Of a stretch of DNA of 64,000 nucleotides, positions 18,918-27,856 are shown one piece after another (the stretch's first letter is position 1; each line of letters begins with the position of its first letter). Both the position numbers and the translations under genes were made by a program. The notes beneath the pieces were generated by a model. That model was not told the origin of the DNA. It did no database searches and worked only from the letters and a program-made list of their open reading frames with translations. Source of the DNA: JAAUUJ01 sp964392245 (lineage in GTDB: Bacteria > Cyanobacteriota > Cyanobacteriia > Thermostichales > Thermostichaceae). The stretch is from the NCBI GenBank assembly GCA_964392245.1, contig CAYMOX010000009.1, positions 1 to 64,000 on the forward strand, written 5' to 3'.

Positions 18918-19820
18918 ATGACAATCCCCAGCGAAACTCCTCCCTACCCCCTTGATCCTGATTTAGCCCAGCTGGATAGGAACCCCTGGGACTGGCAGTC
19001 CCTGTTTAATGGTTTGATGACTGGTCTTGCGGGTCTCTGTGTGGTGCTGACCCTCATTCCGCTGGGACTGCTTCTGGGGTATGTGCTGATTCAGGGTCTG
19101 CAGCGGTTGAATCTACAACTCCTGACAGCATTGCCACCTGCACCTGGGTTTTCCGGAGGGGGCATCGCCAATGCCATTCTGGGAACAGTCATGGTTTGTG
19201 GAATTGCGACAGCGATATCCCTACCCTTGGGCCTTCTGGCAGCGGTGTATTTATCAGAATTTAGTCATAACAATCGCCTGGCCCGCTGGGTACGGTTTGC
19301 AACGAACGTCCTCAGTGGCGTTCCCTCGATCATTACGGGGGTGTTTGTTTATGGATTACTCGTGCAGACAGGATTGACCGGATTCTCTGCCGTTGCGGGT
19401 GGCACCGCCCTGGCCTTATTAATGCTACCTACCATCATTCGCACTGCCGATGATGCCCTGCAACTGGTGCCCGATGATCTGCGTTGGGCCTCGATTGGCG
19501 CTGGTGCCTCCAACTATGAAATGATCTTCGGGGTTGTTTTACCGGCCTCAGCCTCCGCCCTTGCCACGGGAGTCACTTTGGCGATTGCTCGCGCCGCGGG
19601 GGAAACGGCTCCTCTGATTTTTACGGCCCTTTTCTCGCCGTTCTGGCCGGAAAGCTTATTTGAGCCTGTTGCCACCCTATCGGTTCTGGTTTATAACTTT
19701 GCCATTGTTCCCTTCAAAGCCCAACAGGAACTGGCCTGGGCTGGATCTCTCGTGTTAATGCTGCTGGTTTTACTGACGAATATTTTTGCCCGCTGGGTTA
19801 CTCGTCCACAACGGTTTTAG
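18918..19820 (+). CDS. pstA: Phosphate ABC transporter permease PstA
   Basis: Second permease subunit, 300 residues. It has six predicted helices, NVLSGVPSIITGVFVYGLLV in the conserved core, the EAA-type loop (DALQLVPDDLRWASIGAGAS) and ARAAGETAPLIFTALFS near the end. The C-terminus VYNFAIVPFKAQQELAW is the stretch used to recognise the decayed pstA copy at 16208..16476. Tightly packed between pstC and pstB. Confidence 0.94.
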   Translation: MTIPSETPPYPLDPDLAQLDRNPWDWQSLFNGLMTGLAGLCVVLTLIPLGLLLGYVLIQGLQRLNLQLLTALPPAPGFSGGGIANAILGTVMVCGIATAISLPLGLLAAVYLSEFSHNNRLARWVRFATNVLSGVPSIITGVFVYGLLVQTGLTGFSAVAGGTALALLMLPTIIRTADDALQLVPDDLRWASIGAGASNYEMIFGVVLPASASALATGVTLAIARAAGETAPLIFTALFSPFWPESLFEPVATLSVLVYNFAIVPFKAQQELAWAGSLVLMLLVLLTNIFARWVTRPQRF

Positions 19821-19823
19821 GTC

Positions 19824-20639
19824 ATGACCAACACTGCCCCGACCGCTACAACAGGTTCACCCCAAGACACGGTCTTTCAGATGAAAGATGTGAATATCTA
19901 CTACGGTCAATTCCACGCGGTACGAGATGTTTCCCTCACCATCCCCCGCAACAAAATCACCGCATTGATTGGTCCCTCAGGGTGTGGAAAAAGTACGGTG
20001 CTGCGCTGCTTAAACCGCCTGAATGATGTGATTGATGGATTCCGGCTGGAGGGGCGCGTCCTCTACCATGGTCGTGATCTCTACAGTTCCACCATTGATC
20101 CGGTTCAGGTCCGCCGCCGCATTGGCATGGTTTTTCAAAGACCCAATCCTTTCCCCAAAACCATCTTTGAGAATGTGGCGTATGCAGCTCGGATCATGAA
20201 ATATTCCGGTGACATGAAGGAAAGGGTAGAACGAACTCTAGAGAAAGTGGGACTCTGGGAAGAGGTCAAACACAGCTTGAATAAGAGTGGCCTTGCCCTC
20301 TCTGGTGGCCAAAAGCAACGTTTATGCATTGCCAGGGCAGTGGCTGCTGAACCAGATGTATTGCTGATGGATGAACCCTGCTCAGCCCTGGATCCCATCT
20401 CTACAGCAACGATTGAGGCGTTAATGCTGGAACTGAAGCAGAATTACACCATTGTGATCGTGACCCACAACATGCAGCAGGCGCAGCGGGTGGCGGATAT
20501 GACAGCCTTCTTTAATGCAGAACCCACCCCTACCGGAGGCAAGATCGGATACCTGTGTGAATATAATGAAACCCGATCCATCTTTGAATCTCCTCAACAG
20601 GAGATGACTCGCAAATATGTTACAGGCAGTTTCGGCTAA
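19824..20639 (+). CDS. pstB: Phosphate ABC transporter ATPase PstB (operon copy)
   Basis: ATPase of the intact Pst importer, 271 residues: Walker A GPSGCGKST, Q-loop VFQRPNPFPKT, signature LSGGQKQR, Walker B VLLMDEPCSALDP, H-loop VTHNMQQAQ. It starts three bases after the pstA stop. It parallels the orphan pstB at 15343 throughout but differs at many positions (for example LSGGQKQR versus LSGGQQQR), so the two are diverged paralogues or a native/acquired pair rather than a recent duplication. Confidence 0.95.
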   Translation: MTNTAPTATTGSPQDTVFQMKDVNIYYGQFHAVRDVSLTIPRNKITALIGPSGCGKSTVLRCLNRLNDVIDGFRLEGRVLYHGRDLYSSTIDPVQVRRRIGMVFQRPNPFPKTIFENVAYAARIMKYSGDMKERVERTLEKVGLWEEVKHSLNKSGLALSGGQKQRLCIARAVAAEPDVLLMDEPCSALDPISTATIEALMLELKQNYTIVIVTHNMQQAQRVADMTAFFNAEPTPTGGKIGYLCEYNETRSIFESPQQEMTRKYVTGSFG

Positions 20640-20739
20640 GAGATTTTTATTATTAAGGATCTACTCTGATCCTCAGAACGATGACACAAGGGCGAATCGA
20701 GCTGCGAAAATCCCTTGGAGATGAGGACTAGAAATCCTT

Positions 20740-21927
20740 CTATTTCAGGCCTAAAGAATTCTCAAGTTTTTCCAGCACCACGTCTGTAATCATTTGTTCA
20801 TATAGACGACACGCCATCGTCTCAGCGGATCGAAATGTGCCATTTTCCCAGTATTTATTGCAAGCCGATCCACCTCCACAAACTCTAAAGTACTGGCAGG
20901 TTTCCCGGCAGAGACTCACTCCAGCCTGGATATCCGCATAGATTTTTTGGAACTTCTCTGTCTTGAGGATCGAATCTAGCGTGTCATGACGAATGTTGCC
21001 AAAAATGAAATCTCCATATTCCTTAGTCTTAACCCCCAGGAGCTCTGGATCAAAGGTTGTAAAGTTACCCTGAGTATCAAAATTCAGAATCACGAAGGGA
21101 GTTGTGAGCCCACTTCTGAGATAACCACAATCTCCATAGAGAACTGTTCCGATCCGCTCAAATTCTCTGAGGTTAATCACTCCATTCGATGCAGAGTTGA
21201 GATCCCAGAAACGCTCGATGAACTGTTTATACTTTGCTTCGGCGTTGTAGCTCACCAGTGAAGAAGTGGTGTGGATTCCTTCCAGTTCCTCAATATTGAA
21301 GCCAACATTATAGATCCCATGGTCTACAAAAAAGGCAAAGAGGTCATCAGCATGATCTAACGATTCTTGGGTGATCACACAGATCACATAGAACTCGATC
21401 TTATGGTGCTGGAGATATTCAATCCCACGCATGACACGGGCATGAGTTCCTGTTCCTTTCCTTGTTTTACGGTGAGCATCATGGAGAAAAGCCGGTCCAT
21501 CGATACTGACACCCACTTCAATCTGATGCTTCATCAAGAGGTCACACCAGGCTTGATTAATGAAGGTGCCATTGGTTTGGAGGGATTGCCGGACCCAACA
21601 GTTCCTCTCGTTATATTGTTGAGATGCCTTCTTAATTCTTTGGGCAGCTTCCTCATAAAAGGATCGGGGCACGGCCAATGGCTCACCTGCATGCCAGCAG
21701 ATCGTCACTTGTTCACCGAGATAGGGACTGGTGAAGATTTCCTTGAAGATCGGCTCAATCAGATCGAGATCGAATACAGCTTTGTCAGAGCGATCAGGGA
21801 GATAACAGTAGTCACAGTCAAGGTTGCAGAAGGGTGTAGCCTGCAGGATCACCAGATCGATGGGTCCATAGGCTGGGTTGATCACCTCTGTAGGTTCTGC
21901 CACGGTTGAGGTCCCCAGCTCTTTCAT
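20740..21927 (-). CDS. grrM: Radical SAM/SPASM peptide-modifying enzyme GrrM (cyclophane-forming type)
   Basis: Radical-SAM maturase of the GRRM (glycine-rich repeat modification) system. ATG 21927 has GAGAGG upstream and is preferred to a GTG seven codons earlier. The N-terminal CNLDCDYC (C34, C38, C41) binds the SAM [4Fe-4S] cluster. The core includes ICWHAGEPL, SLQTNGTFI and GVSIDGPAFLHDAHRKTRKG. The C-terminal SPASM part carries Cys in CGYLRSG, CRETCQYFRVCGGGSACNK and MACRLYEQ for auxiliary clusters. The family resembles anaerobic sulfatase maturases, and a sulfatase is nearby, but the adjacent Gly-rich precursor identifies GrrM. Related enzymes (GrrM/OscB) form cyclophane crosslinks from an aromatic residue two positions along the chain. 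It lies 41 bases downstream of grrA. Confidence 0.9.
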   Translation of the reverse strand: MKELGTSTVAEPTEVINPAYGPIDLVILQATPFCNLDCDYCYLPDRSDKAVFDLDLIEPIFKEIFTSPYLGEQVTICWHAGEPLAVPRSFYEEAAQRIKKASQQYNERNCWVRQSLQTNGTFINQAWCDLLMKHQIEVGVSIDGPAFLHDAHRKTRKGTGTHARVMRGIEYLQHHKIEFYVICVITQESLDHADDLFAFFVDHGIYNVGFNIEELEGIHTTSSLVSYNAEAKYKQFIERFWDLNSASNGVINLREFERIGTVLYGDCGYLRSGLTTPFVILNFDTQGNFTTFDPELLGVKTKEYGDFIFGNIRHDTLDSILKTEKFQKIYADIQAGVSLCRETCQYFRVCGGGSACNKYWENGTFRSAETMACRLYEQMITDVVLEKLENSLGLK

Positions 21928-21968
21928 CTTGTTACCTCTCAAGAACACTGATCACTTGAGCCATAAGG

Positions 21969-22370
21969 TCAGAATCTGAAGTTGTAGAACCCAGGGGAGT
22001 TTCTGAACGCATTTCTCCAGCCTGGGCCACCGTTGAGAAAGCTACCCCCACCGGGGACGTTGGCAAAGCCGCCTCCACCGGCTCGGTTGACAAAGCCACC
22101 ACCACCAATCCGGTTGGCAAAGCCGCCCCCATTTCGAAAAGCGTTGCGGAACTGAGCTACCAACGGAGCCAGATCTGGTGCTATGGCTGGATCGAAGTCA
22201 AGCTGATCCTCCCTCTCCTTTAAGGCGGCTGAGATCCGTTTCATACGGGATTCGATGGTTGGTGATGAGGAGTCCGCGGATTCGGTGTGAGCGGCAGCAG
22301 ACTCCGAGGGAGAAAGCATGGACAAAATGAGTAGAAAACCAATCAAACTACTTGAGTGGGATAGGTTCAT
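21969..22370 (-). CDS. grrA: GRRM precursor peptide GrrA (Gly-rich, multiple aromatic-x-Asn motifs)
   Basis: Substrate of GrrM. ATG 22370 with GAGG eight bases upstream gives a signal peptide (MNLSHSSSLIGFLLILSMLS, then PSESAAA), so the product is exported. About 50 residues of leader-like sequence follow (ESRMKRISAALKEREDQLDF). The C-terminal core is Gly-rich with nine aromatic-x-Asn triplets: FRN, FRN, FAN, FVN, FAN, FLN, WRN, FRN, FYN, the spacing expected for three-residue cyclophane (triceptide) crosslinks. A frame opening 17 codons earlier lacks such a ribosome site. About 133 residues from the preferred start. The mature structure and function are unknown. Confidence 0.88.
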   Translation of the reverse strand: MNLSHSSSLIGFLLILSMLSPSESAAAHTESADSSSPTIESRMKRISAALKEREDQLDFDPAIAPDLAPLVAQFRNAFRNGGGFANRIGGGGFVNRAGGGGFANVPGGGSFLNGGPGWRNAFRNSPGFYNFRF

Positions 22371-22445
22371 GACAGTGACCTCATGGATGTAATGCAGTTG
22401 GGGATCGTTAGGGAAAAGCACTTGCGGATCTTGACATCAAACCAA

Positions 22446-23381
22446 TCATTCGGAGGCTTCGCTGGCCTGCTCAAGATTGATTTGTTCGCGTAGCTCGATC
22501 GCAATCTGGAAATATTTGCGGAAGAGTTCTAGATCAACAGGAAATTCGCCATTTTCCCCAAACCAGCGATTCAGGATCTCTGTATACTCTTCATCCTCAA
22601 TCAACACACCCATCATAAATTGACCAATGGCCAGGTTTGCGTAATCGAGAAATGTAGAATTGTTCTCAGGGACCATGCAAGCATAATTTTGCCGACCATA
22701 GGGAGGTTGATCCAGAGGCGGAACAACAGCATATTGATTGGCATCATCTTTAGCTCGGCGCACAGCCTCCAACAGCAAGCCATCAAATGCAAATCCATCC
22801 AGATCGCCGCTTTCAAGTCCCTCCAGCACTTCCTCTCGCCGCTGCAACTGAACCAATTCGGCCTCTGGCTGAATCACGGCGATCACCTGATCACTAATGG
22901 TATCGGGCACAACTCCAATTCGCCGATTTGCCAAAGATGATTCCGAACCGTCGATACCACTGTCTGCCCGCACCAGGATCCGAGTTCCGGTCTGGAAGTA
23001 GGGAATGGTGAAGTCCACAAAACGATCCCGTTCCCAGGTGTAGCTGGTGATGTCACAGAGAATATCCAGCTCACTACTCTGGACCTTGGGGATCCGATCG
23101 GGCAGACTCACTTCCACCAATTCCAGCTCAATCTCTTGATTCAATTCCCGCGCAAGCTGGTCCTTGATCAGAACTAAAAGATCAATCGAGTATCCTGTCC
23201 ATTCATCTTCATCATTGACATAGGCAAAGGGGATGGCATCCCTTCGAGTGCCTGCCGTCAGGACTCCGGTTCTAGCAACCTTTTCGACAACAGTTTCCGC
23301 CCACGCTGCCAATGATCCAAGCGACAGCACATAGGTAGCCGACAGACTAAAACAGAAAAGTTTAATGTTCATCTTATTCAT
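22446..23381 (-). CDS. grrP: GRRM-associated extracellular substrate-binding protein GrrP
   Basis: A 311-residue family-3 solute-binding-protein fold with a signal peptide (ATYVLSLGSLAAWA). Core features: VLTAGTRRDAIPFAYVNDED, GYSIDLLVLIKDQLA, ELDILCDITSYTWERDRFVD, FTIPYFQTGTRILVR. No ABC permease or ATPase genes accompany it, which is typical of GrrP, the 'orphan' binding protein found beside grrA and grrM. It may bind a ligand or the modified peptide in the periplasm; this is inference. First gene of grrPAM, with 75 bases before the grrA start. Confidence 0.87.
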   Translation of the reverse strand: MNKMNIKLFCFSLSATYVLSLGSLAAWAETVVEKVARTGVLTAGTRRDAIPFAYVNDEDEWTGYSIDLLVLIKDQLARELNQEIELELVEVSLPDRIPKVQSSELDILCDITSYTWERDRFVDFTIPYFQTGTRILVRADSGIDGSESSLANRRIGVVPDTISDQVIAVIQPEAELVQLQRREEVLEGLESGDLDGFAFDGLLLEAVRRAKDDANQYAVVPPLDQPPYGRQNYACMVPENNSTFLDYANLAIGQFMMGVLIEDEEYTEILNRWFGENGEFPVDLELFRKYFQIAIELREQINLEQASEASE

Positions 23382-23991
23382 ACATCAAAAAGCTCCAGGA
23401 CTACCTTGACACCAAGAGGACTAAAGTTGATGCAAGCTCAACCTGCACAAGACCTAAAACAATTCGCAAAAAATTTTGATTCAAGAAACCAATCCAGCCT
23501 ATTAACCGCCTATGCTAAAGATGATCTACCATGAATTTTCAAGGCTAGACATTAAGAGATGTGACATGCCAACACCATATACGGACAGGCATCTGGAAAT
23601 AACGAGATTTCCGTACTGGTTTGCTTTGCTGCTTGGCGACTCTCTTCAAGTTGTTCTGCGGGATAACTTCTCAGATTGGGACTATCCTCAATAGCCAACG
23701 GCCCTTTCCAGATAGTTCGATCTCAGCGATCTCTTCCTGAGCAAATGCCTCAAATTTTCAATTTCAATATCTTGCTCTATCTGTTTATCCCAGCCTTCGT
23801 AGTCAAGATCAATGTGCTGCAAATGAATTTAGGCCGATTGATCTAGAGGCTAAATCTACATCGAGGGCCAACGATATCGACACAAATCTAGTATTGCTTG
23901 CCTAGAGTAACAAGAGAGGGATATCTGGTCATCCACGGCATGAGTATTGACGATTAACCTTTACAGAGAATCATGATCGTTCCCGAGAAGA
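23382..23991. other. Intergenic upstream of grrPAM
   Basis: About 610 bases, AT-richer than the flanks. The portion next to grrP should contain the operon promoter; GGAG lies about 11 bases before the grrP ATG. A 60-codon plus frame at 23512..23694 has no recognisable features or ribosome site, and I do not count it as a gene. No RNA or repeat recognised. Confidence 0.4.
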
Positions 23992-24666
23992 TCAGGATGT
24001 CAGGGTCAGCAATTGAAATCCCTGCTCCAGGAGCTCTGGTAGTAAATTGCTAACCGTCTCAGCGACCTGACTGCCCCCATAGACTCCATCGTGAAGCACA
24101 ATCAGAGCACCGGGAAACAGCTGCGCCTGGATGCGCCGGATCACCTCCTGGGGGGGAGGCTGCAGCCAATCCTCAGGCACAATGCTCCACATCACGGGTT
24201 GATAACCCCAATGACGCAGATGAGTCAGAGTTTGGGGAAGAAACAGACCATTGGGAGGACGCACCAGGCGGTAGTGTTCCTGGGATTTCTTTCCGATCTG
24301 CATCAGCAAGGACTGGGTCCGTTGTAGACTTTGCCGCAGTTCCACCGGAGTTAGCTGAGGGAAAGAGCGATGGTGCCAGCCATGGATCCCCAGTTGATGC
24401 CCCGCCTGCACAATCTGTTCCACCACCTCTGGCCAGCGTTGTACCCGTTCCCCCAACACAAAAAAAGTGGCCTTGACCTGAAACCGATCCAGTACCTCCA
24501 GGAGGGCCGGGGTGTACTCGGGATGAGGACCATCATCAAAGGTGAGAGCCACCCCCTTTTCCAGAGTAGGTAAAGTCCAGAGACAGCCTGGAAAGAGCTG
24601 CTGCAATCCCCGCCTCACCCAGGGATAAAGTGGTTGGGGCAGGATGGATCGAGCCTGAGTCGGCAT
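23992..24666 (-). CDS. Polysaccharide deacetylase (NodB/CE4 family)
   Basis: A 224-residue metal-dependent deacetylase acting on N-acetylated sugars (peptidoglycan or exopolysaccharide). The CE4 motifs are complete: TFDDGPHPEYT (catalytic base and metal Asp), HGWHHRSF (metal His pair), RPPNG, MWSIVPEDW and LIVLHDG. There is no obvious signal peptide. It starts three bases after the stop of the upstream M16 gene, so the three genes from 27731 down form one tight operon. Confidence 0.9.
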   Translation of the reverse strand: MPTQARSILPQPLYPWVRRGLQQLFPGCLWTLPTLEKGVALTFDDGPHPEYTPALLEVLDRFQVKATFFVLGERVQRWPEVVEQIVQAGHQLGIHGWHHRSFPQLTPVELRQSLQRTQSLLMQIGKKSQEHYRLVRPPNGLFLPQTLTHLRHWGYQPVMWSIVPEDWLQPPPQEVIRRIQAQLFPGALIVLHDGVYGGSQVAETVSNLLPELLEQGFQLLTLTS

Positions 24667-24669
24667 GGC

Positions 24670-26163
24670 TTAAACCGGAGGAGGGATCGTTACATCCAGC
24701 TCCTGGACCTCTGGACCCAGCTCCGTCAGGGGGGGTTGGATCTGGGAGCGAGCTCCCACCACCAGAGTGACCAGAGCTTCTGGCTGCAGGTAGGTTTGGG
24801 CAACCTCTTGCACATCCTCAATCGTCACGGCTTCCAGTTGCTGGCGAAATTGCTCAATAAAATCCTGGGGATAACCATAGTATTCATAGCGCAGCAGGCG
24901 ATTCAGGATCTGGCGCGTATTTTCAAAGTTAAAGACAAAGCCATTCAGACTGGAGTCCTTGGCATACTGCAGCTCGTCTTGAGTGATGGGCTGTTCGCGA
25001 ATGCGGTTGATTTCTGCCTGCACTGATTCAATAAATGCCAGAGTCGTGCTGGACTGCGTTTGTCCCCCAGCAATGAACAACCCCGGATAGTCATAATTGG
25101 GACTCCAGCTGGCAAAAACCGTGTAAGCAAGGCCCTGCCGTGAACGCACCTCACGAAATAATCTGCCCCCAAAACCGTTCAAGACATTGTTCATCACCTG
25201 CAATGCGGGATAGTCGGGGCTATCAATCTGACCATCCAGGTGGCCCAGGTACACGGTGCTCTGGGTGAGTTGAGGCTGATCCACCAGGTAAATGCCCCCC
25301 CGATGAGCCTGCTCCAGATCCGTCAGCGTGGCATCGGGCTGATCCACCCAGGCGGAGGTTCCCTGCCATTCTCCCAGGGTGGTTTGAAGCCAGGTCTTCA
25401 CCTGCTCAGGATCAAAGTCCCCCAGGATACCCAGCAATGCTCCCTCGGGCTGACAGCTCTGCTGGTAAAAATTGATCAGATCCTCACGGTCAATGCGAGC
25501 CAGCGTTGCATAGTCTGGGGTGCGAGCATAGGGGCTATCATCCCCGTAAATCAGCTGGTTAAATTCTCGTGAGGCAATCGAACCGGGTTGATCATTCTGA
25601 CGGGCAATCTGGCCCTGCAACTGAGCCCGGATCACCTCCACCTGTTCAGGTGCAAACGCGGGTTCCCGCAACACCTCTGCCAATAACCCCAGCACACCCT
25701 CTAGATGGGGACTGAGGGCACGAAAACTGACAACCCCAGCGGTGGTTTCAATGCCGCCTTCAATGGCAGCGCCCTGTTGCTCCAGTAAACGGTTCAACTC
25801 CTCGGGGGGGTGGCTGCGGGTTCCTCCCAGTCGCATTGCCGATCCGGTCATGTCTGCTAGTCCCACCTGATCTGCAGGCTCCAAGCGGGATCCGCTGGGA
25901 AAGAGGAAGGTGCCCCGTACCAGCGGCAGTTCGTGATCTTCCATCAGGAACACCACCAGCCCATTGTCCATCTGGTAGCGCTCATAGGGAGGGAGTTGAA
26001 TCTCAGCCAGGGGCGGAAACTGCAATTCAGTGTAGTGCTTGGGCTTGGCTCCCAGGGCTGGCCATCCCCACCAGGATAAACTGAGCAGCAGGATTCCCAG
26101 GGCTAGCAATGAGCGGAAGCCTCTCAATAGCAACCGTTTCCAAGGTTGGGTAGAGCCGATCAT
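24670..26163 (-). CDS. M16 peptidase family protein, catalytically silent partner
   Basis: A 497-residue M16B-like protein with a signal/TM segment (LLALGILLLSLSWWGWPALG). The domain where the zinc motif HxxEH should lie reads GLADMTGSAMRLGGT, so the catalytic residues are missing, as in the non-catalytic subunit of heterodimeric M16B peptidases. The second half has the usual LVDQPQLTQSTVYLGHLD, NNVLNGFGGRLFREVRSRQG and LAYTVFASW segments that shape the active-site wall. It overlaps the active partner gene by four bases (ATGA), supporting a stoichiometric pair. Confidence 0.88.
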   Translation of the reverse strand: MIGSTQPWKRLLLRGFRSLLALGILLLSLSWWGWPALGAKPKHYTELQFPPLAEIQLPPYERYQMDNGLVVFLMEDHELPLVRGTFLFPSGSRLEPADQVGLADMTGSAMRLGGTRSHPPEELNRLLEQQGAAIEGGIETTAGVVSFRALSPHLEGVLGLLAEVLREPAFAPEQVEVIRAQLQGQIARQNDQPGSIASREFNQLIYGDDSPYARTPDYATLARIDREDLINFYQQSCQPEGALLGILGDFDPEQVKTWLQTTLGEWQGTSAWVDQPDATLTDLEQAHRGGIYLVDQPQLTQSTVYLGHLDGQIDSPDYPALQVMNNVLNGFGGRLFREVRSRQGLAYTVFASWSPNYDYPGLFIAGGQTQSSTTLAFIESVQAEINRIREQPITQDELQYAKDSSLNGFVFNFENTRQILNRLLRYEYYGYPQDFIEQFRQQLEAVTIEDVQEVAQTYLQPEALVTLVVGARSQIQPPLTELGPEVQELDVTIPPPV

Positions 26164-27731
26164 GGTGTCTCCTCCTGCGTCAACAACCGTCCAATGGTCC
26201 GGTTTTGCGGCTGGAGCGTTGCCTGAGCCACCCGTTGCACATCGGCAGGAGTGATCTGAGCCAGTTGATCCAGTTGCAGAAACAGGTTGCGCCAGTCACC
26301 CGTTTTGGCGGCATAGGTAGCTAATGACTGGGCTAACCCCTGATTGGAGGCCAGGGATTGCAGCGTGCTCACCTGGATCTGGGTTTTCACCCGCTCTAGC
26401 TCCTCTCTAGTCACCGGTTCACTTTGGAGCCGTTCGATCTCCTGGCGCAGCACAGCTTCCACCTCCTCCAGTTCATGACCAGGAGCGGTGAGGGCATAAA
26501 ACAAGAGCAGATTGGGGTACTTATCTCCAGGGAAGCCACTAAAGCCTTCTACCGTTAAGGCCAGCTGGGTCTGCACCAGAGACTGATAGAGCCGTGAGGT
26601 TCTCCCAGAGGTCAGGATCCCAGCCAGGACCTGATGCACCAGGGAGTCCGGATCGGTGATGGCCGGGGCATGATAGGCCTCCAGGTACCAGGGCTGAGCT
26701 TGGAGCTGTCGTTCCACTTCACGAGGTTGTTGCTGGGGAGGTTCATTGACCTCCAGGGGTGGGGGGGCCGATTGAACGGGGTAGCGCCCAAAATAGATCT
26801 GCGCCAGACGCTGGACCTCCTGCGGATCCACATCCCCCACAATCGCCATGATCATCTTGGAGGGAATGTAATAGGCGTCGAAAAAGGCGCGGATATCGCT
26901 GGGGGTGAGGGTGGCCAGATCCTGGGGATACCCAATCACAGGCCGACCATAGGGATGCACCTGGAAGGCGGTGGCCTGCATGGCCTCAATCATCTGGCCA
27001 ATGGGGGAGTTATCCACCCGCGCCCGCCGTTCCTCCAGGATTACCTCTCGCTCTTCGTAAAATTCTCGAAACACGGGATCAAGGAAACGCTCCGACTCCA
27101 GCGACATCCACAGTTCGAGTTTATTGGAGGGGAAATTATAGGAGTAAACCGTCGCGTCCATGCTGGTAAAGGCATTTAACCCGACCCCACCCGCCTGCTC
27201 AACGATCTGACCGAATTCGTTCTGGATGACATATTGACTGGCCTGCTGGCGGAGTTCCTGAAACTGTTGCTGGTAGCGCTGCACATCCTCCTCATGTCCT
27301 TCGGATTGGGCCTGCAGCAACTGCTCAAACACCTTTTCTAATTGCTGCAGCACTTGATTTTCTGCATCGTAATCACGAGTACCAATACGGGAGGTGCCTT
27401 TAAAAGCCAGATGCTCCAGGAAATGGGCGGTCCCGGTCTTGCCCTCCGCCTCGTTGGCTCCCCCCACATCCACATAGGTAATGAAGGAGATCACCGGAGC
27501 CTGATGGCGCTCAAAGACGAGAAACTGCAGTCCATTTTCGAGTTCAAAAGCGGTAACCCGAGCCGCCGCTTGATCCAGATACGGACGGATTAAGGATTGT
27601 GAGGAGGTTTCGACCGTGCGGGCTAGACCGGGTTGGGCACTCAGACAAAAAAGTGTAGCCAACAGGATCAGGAGAGTCCGGCGCATCCAGACCACAGGGC
27701 AAAATGGGGGAAGGTAAGGGAAACGATGCAT
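26160..27731 (-). CDS. M16 zinc metallopeptidase, catalytic partner
   Basis: A 523-residue M16B peptidase. The zinc motif HFLEH spans residues 103-107, and the distal Glu is probably in REVILEERRARVDN. There is an N-terminal hydrophobic export segment (TLLILLATLFCLSAQPG). The second domain includes YHAPAITDPDSLVHQVLAGI and TSGRTSRLYQSLVQTQLALT. The ATG at 27731 follows AGGAG. The product probably degrades peptides or processes proteins in the periplasm together with the downstream inactive subunit; the substrate is unknown. Confidence 0.9.
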   Translation of the reverse strand: MHRFPYLPPFCPVVWMRRTLLILLATLFCLSAQPGLARTVETSSQSLIRPYLDQAAARVTAFELENGLQFLVFERHQAPVISFITYVDVGGANEAEGKTGTAHFLEHLAFKGTSRIGTRDYDAENQVLQQLEKVFEQLLQAQSEGHEEDVQRYQQQFQELRQQASQYVIQNEFGQIVEQAGGVGLNAFTSMDATVYSYNFPSNKLELWMSLESERFLDPVFREFYEEREVILEERRARVDNSPIGQMIEAMQATAFQVHPYGRPVIGYPQDLATLTPSDIRAFFDAYYIPSKMIMAIVGDVDPQEVQRLAQIYFGRYPVQSAPPPLEVNEPPQQQPREVERQLQAQPWYLEAYHAPAITDPDSLVHQVLAGILTSGRTSRLYQSLVQTQLALTVEGFSGFPGDKYPNLLLFYALTAPGHELEEVEAVLRQEIERLQSEPVTREELERVKTQIQVSTLQSLASNQGLAQSLATYAAKTGDWRNLFLQLDQLAQITPADVQRVAQATLQPQNRTIGRLLTQEETP

Positions 27732-27796
27732 ACAGGCTCCTGAACCTTCCAGATTTTAGATCATCTCCAGGCTGCATGCCCCAGACTAGCCATCGC

Positions 27797-27821
27797 AAAA
27801 AAACCCGCCCCAAAGAGCGAG
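27797..27821 (-). terminator. Rho-independent terminator after psbO
   Basis: Read on the minus strand, stem CTCGC / GCGGG encloses an eight-base loop and is followed by seven T. It lies 36 bases past the psbO stop and before the M16 gene, separating the two transcripts. Confidence 0.7.
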
Positions 27822-27856
27822 TTCAGAAGGATTATTCTCAACCCGGGACCGGATGG

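Noticed and set aside
20740..21927. Anaerobic sulfatase-maturating enzyme for the nearby sulfatase
   Set aside because: The fold is related, but the adjacent Gly-rich precursor and GrrP identify the GRRM system, and the sulfatase has its own FGE. Kept only as a possibility to test.
23512..23694. 60-codon plus-strand frame in the gap left of the deacetylase gene
   Set aside because: No ribosome site, no recognisable motif and composition like the surrounding intergenic DNA.
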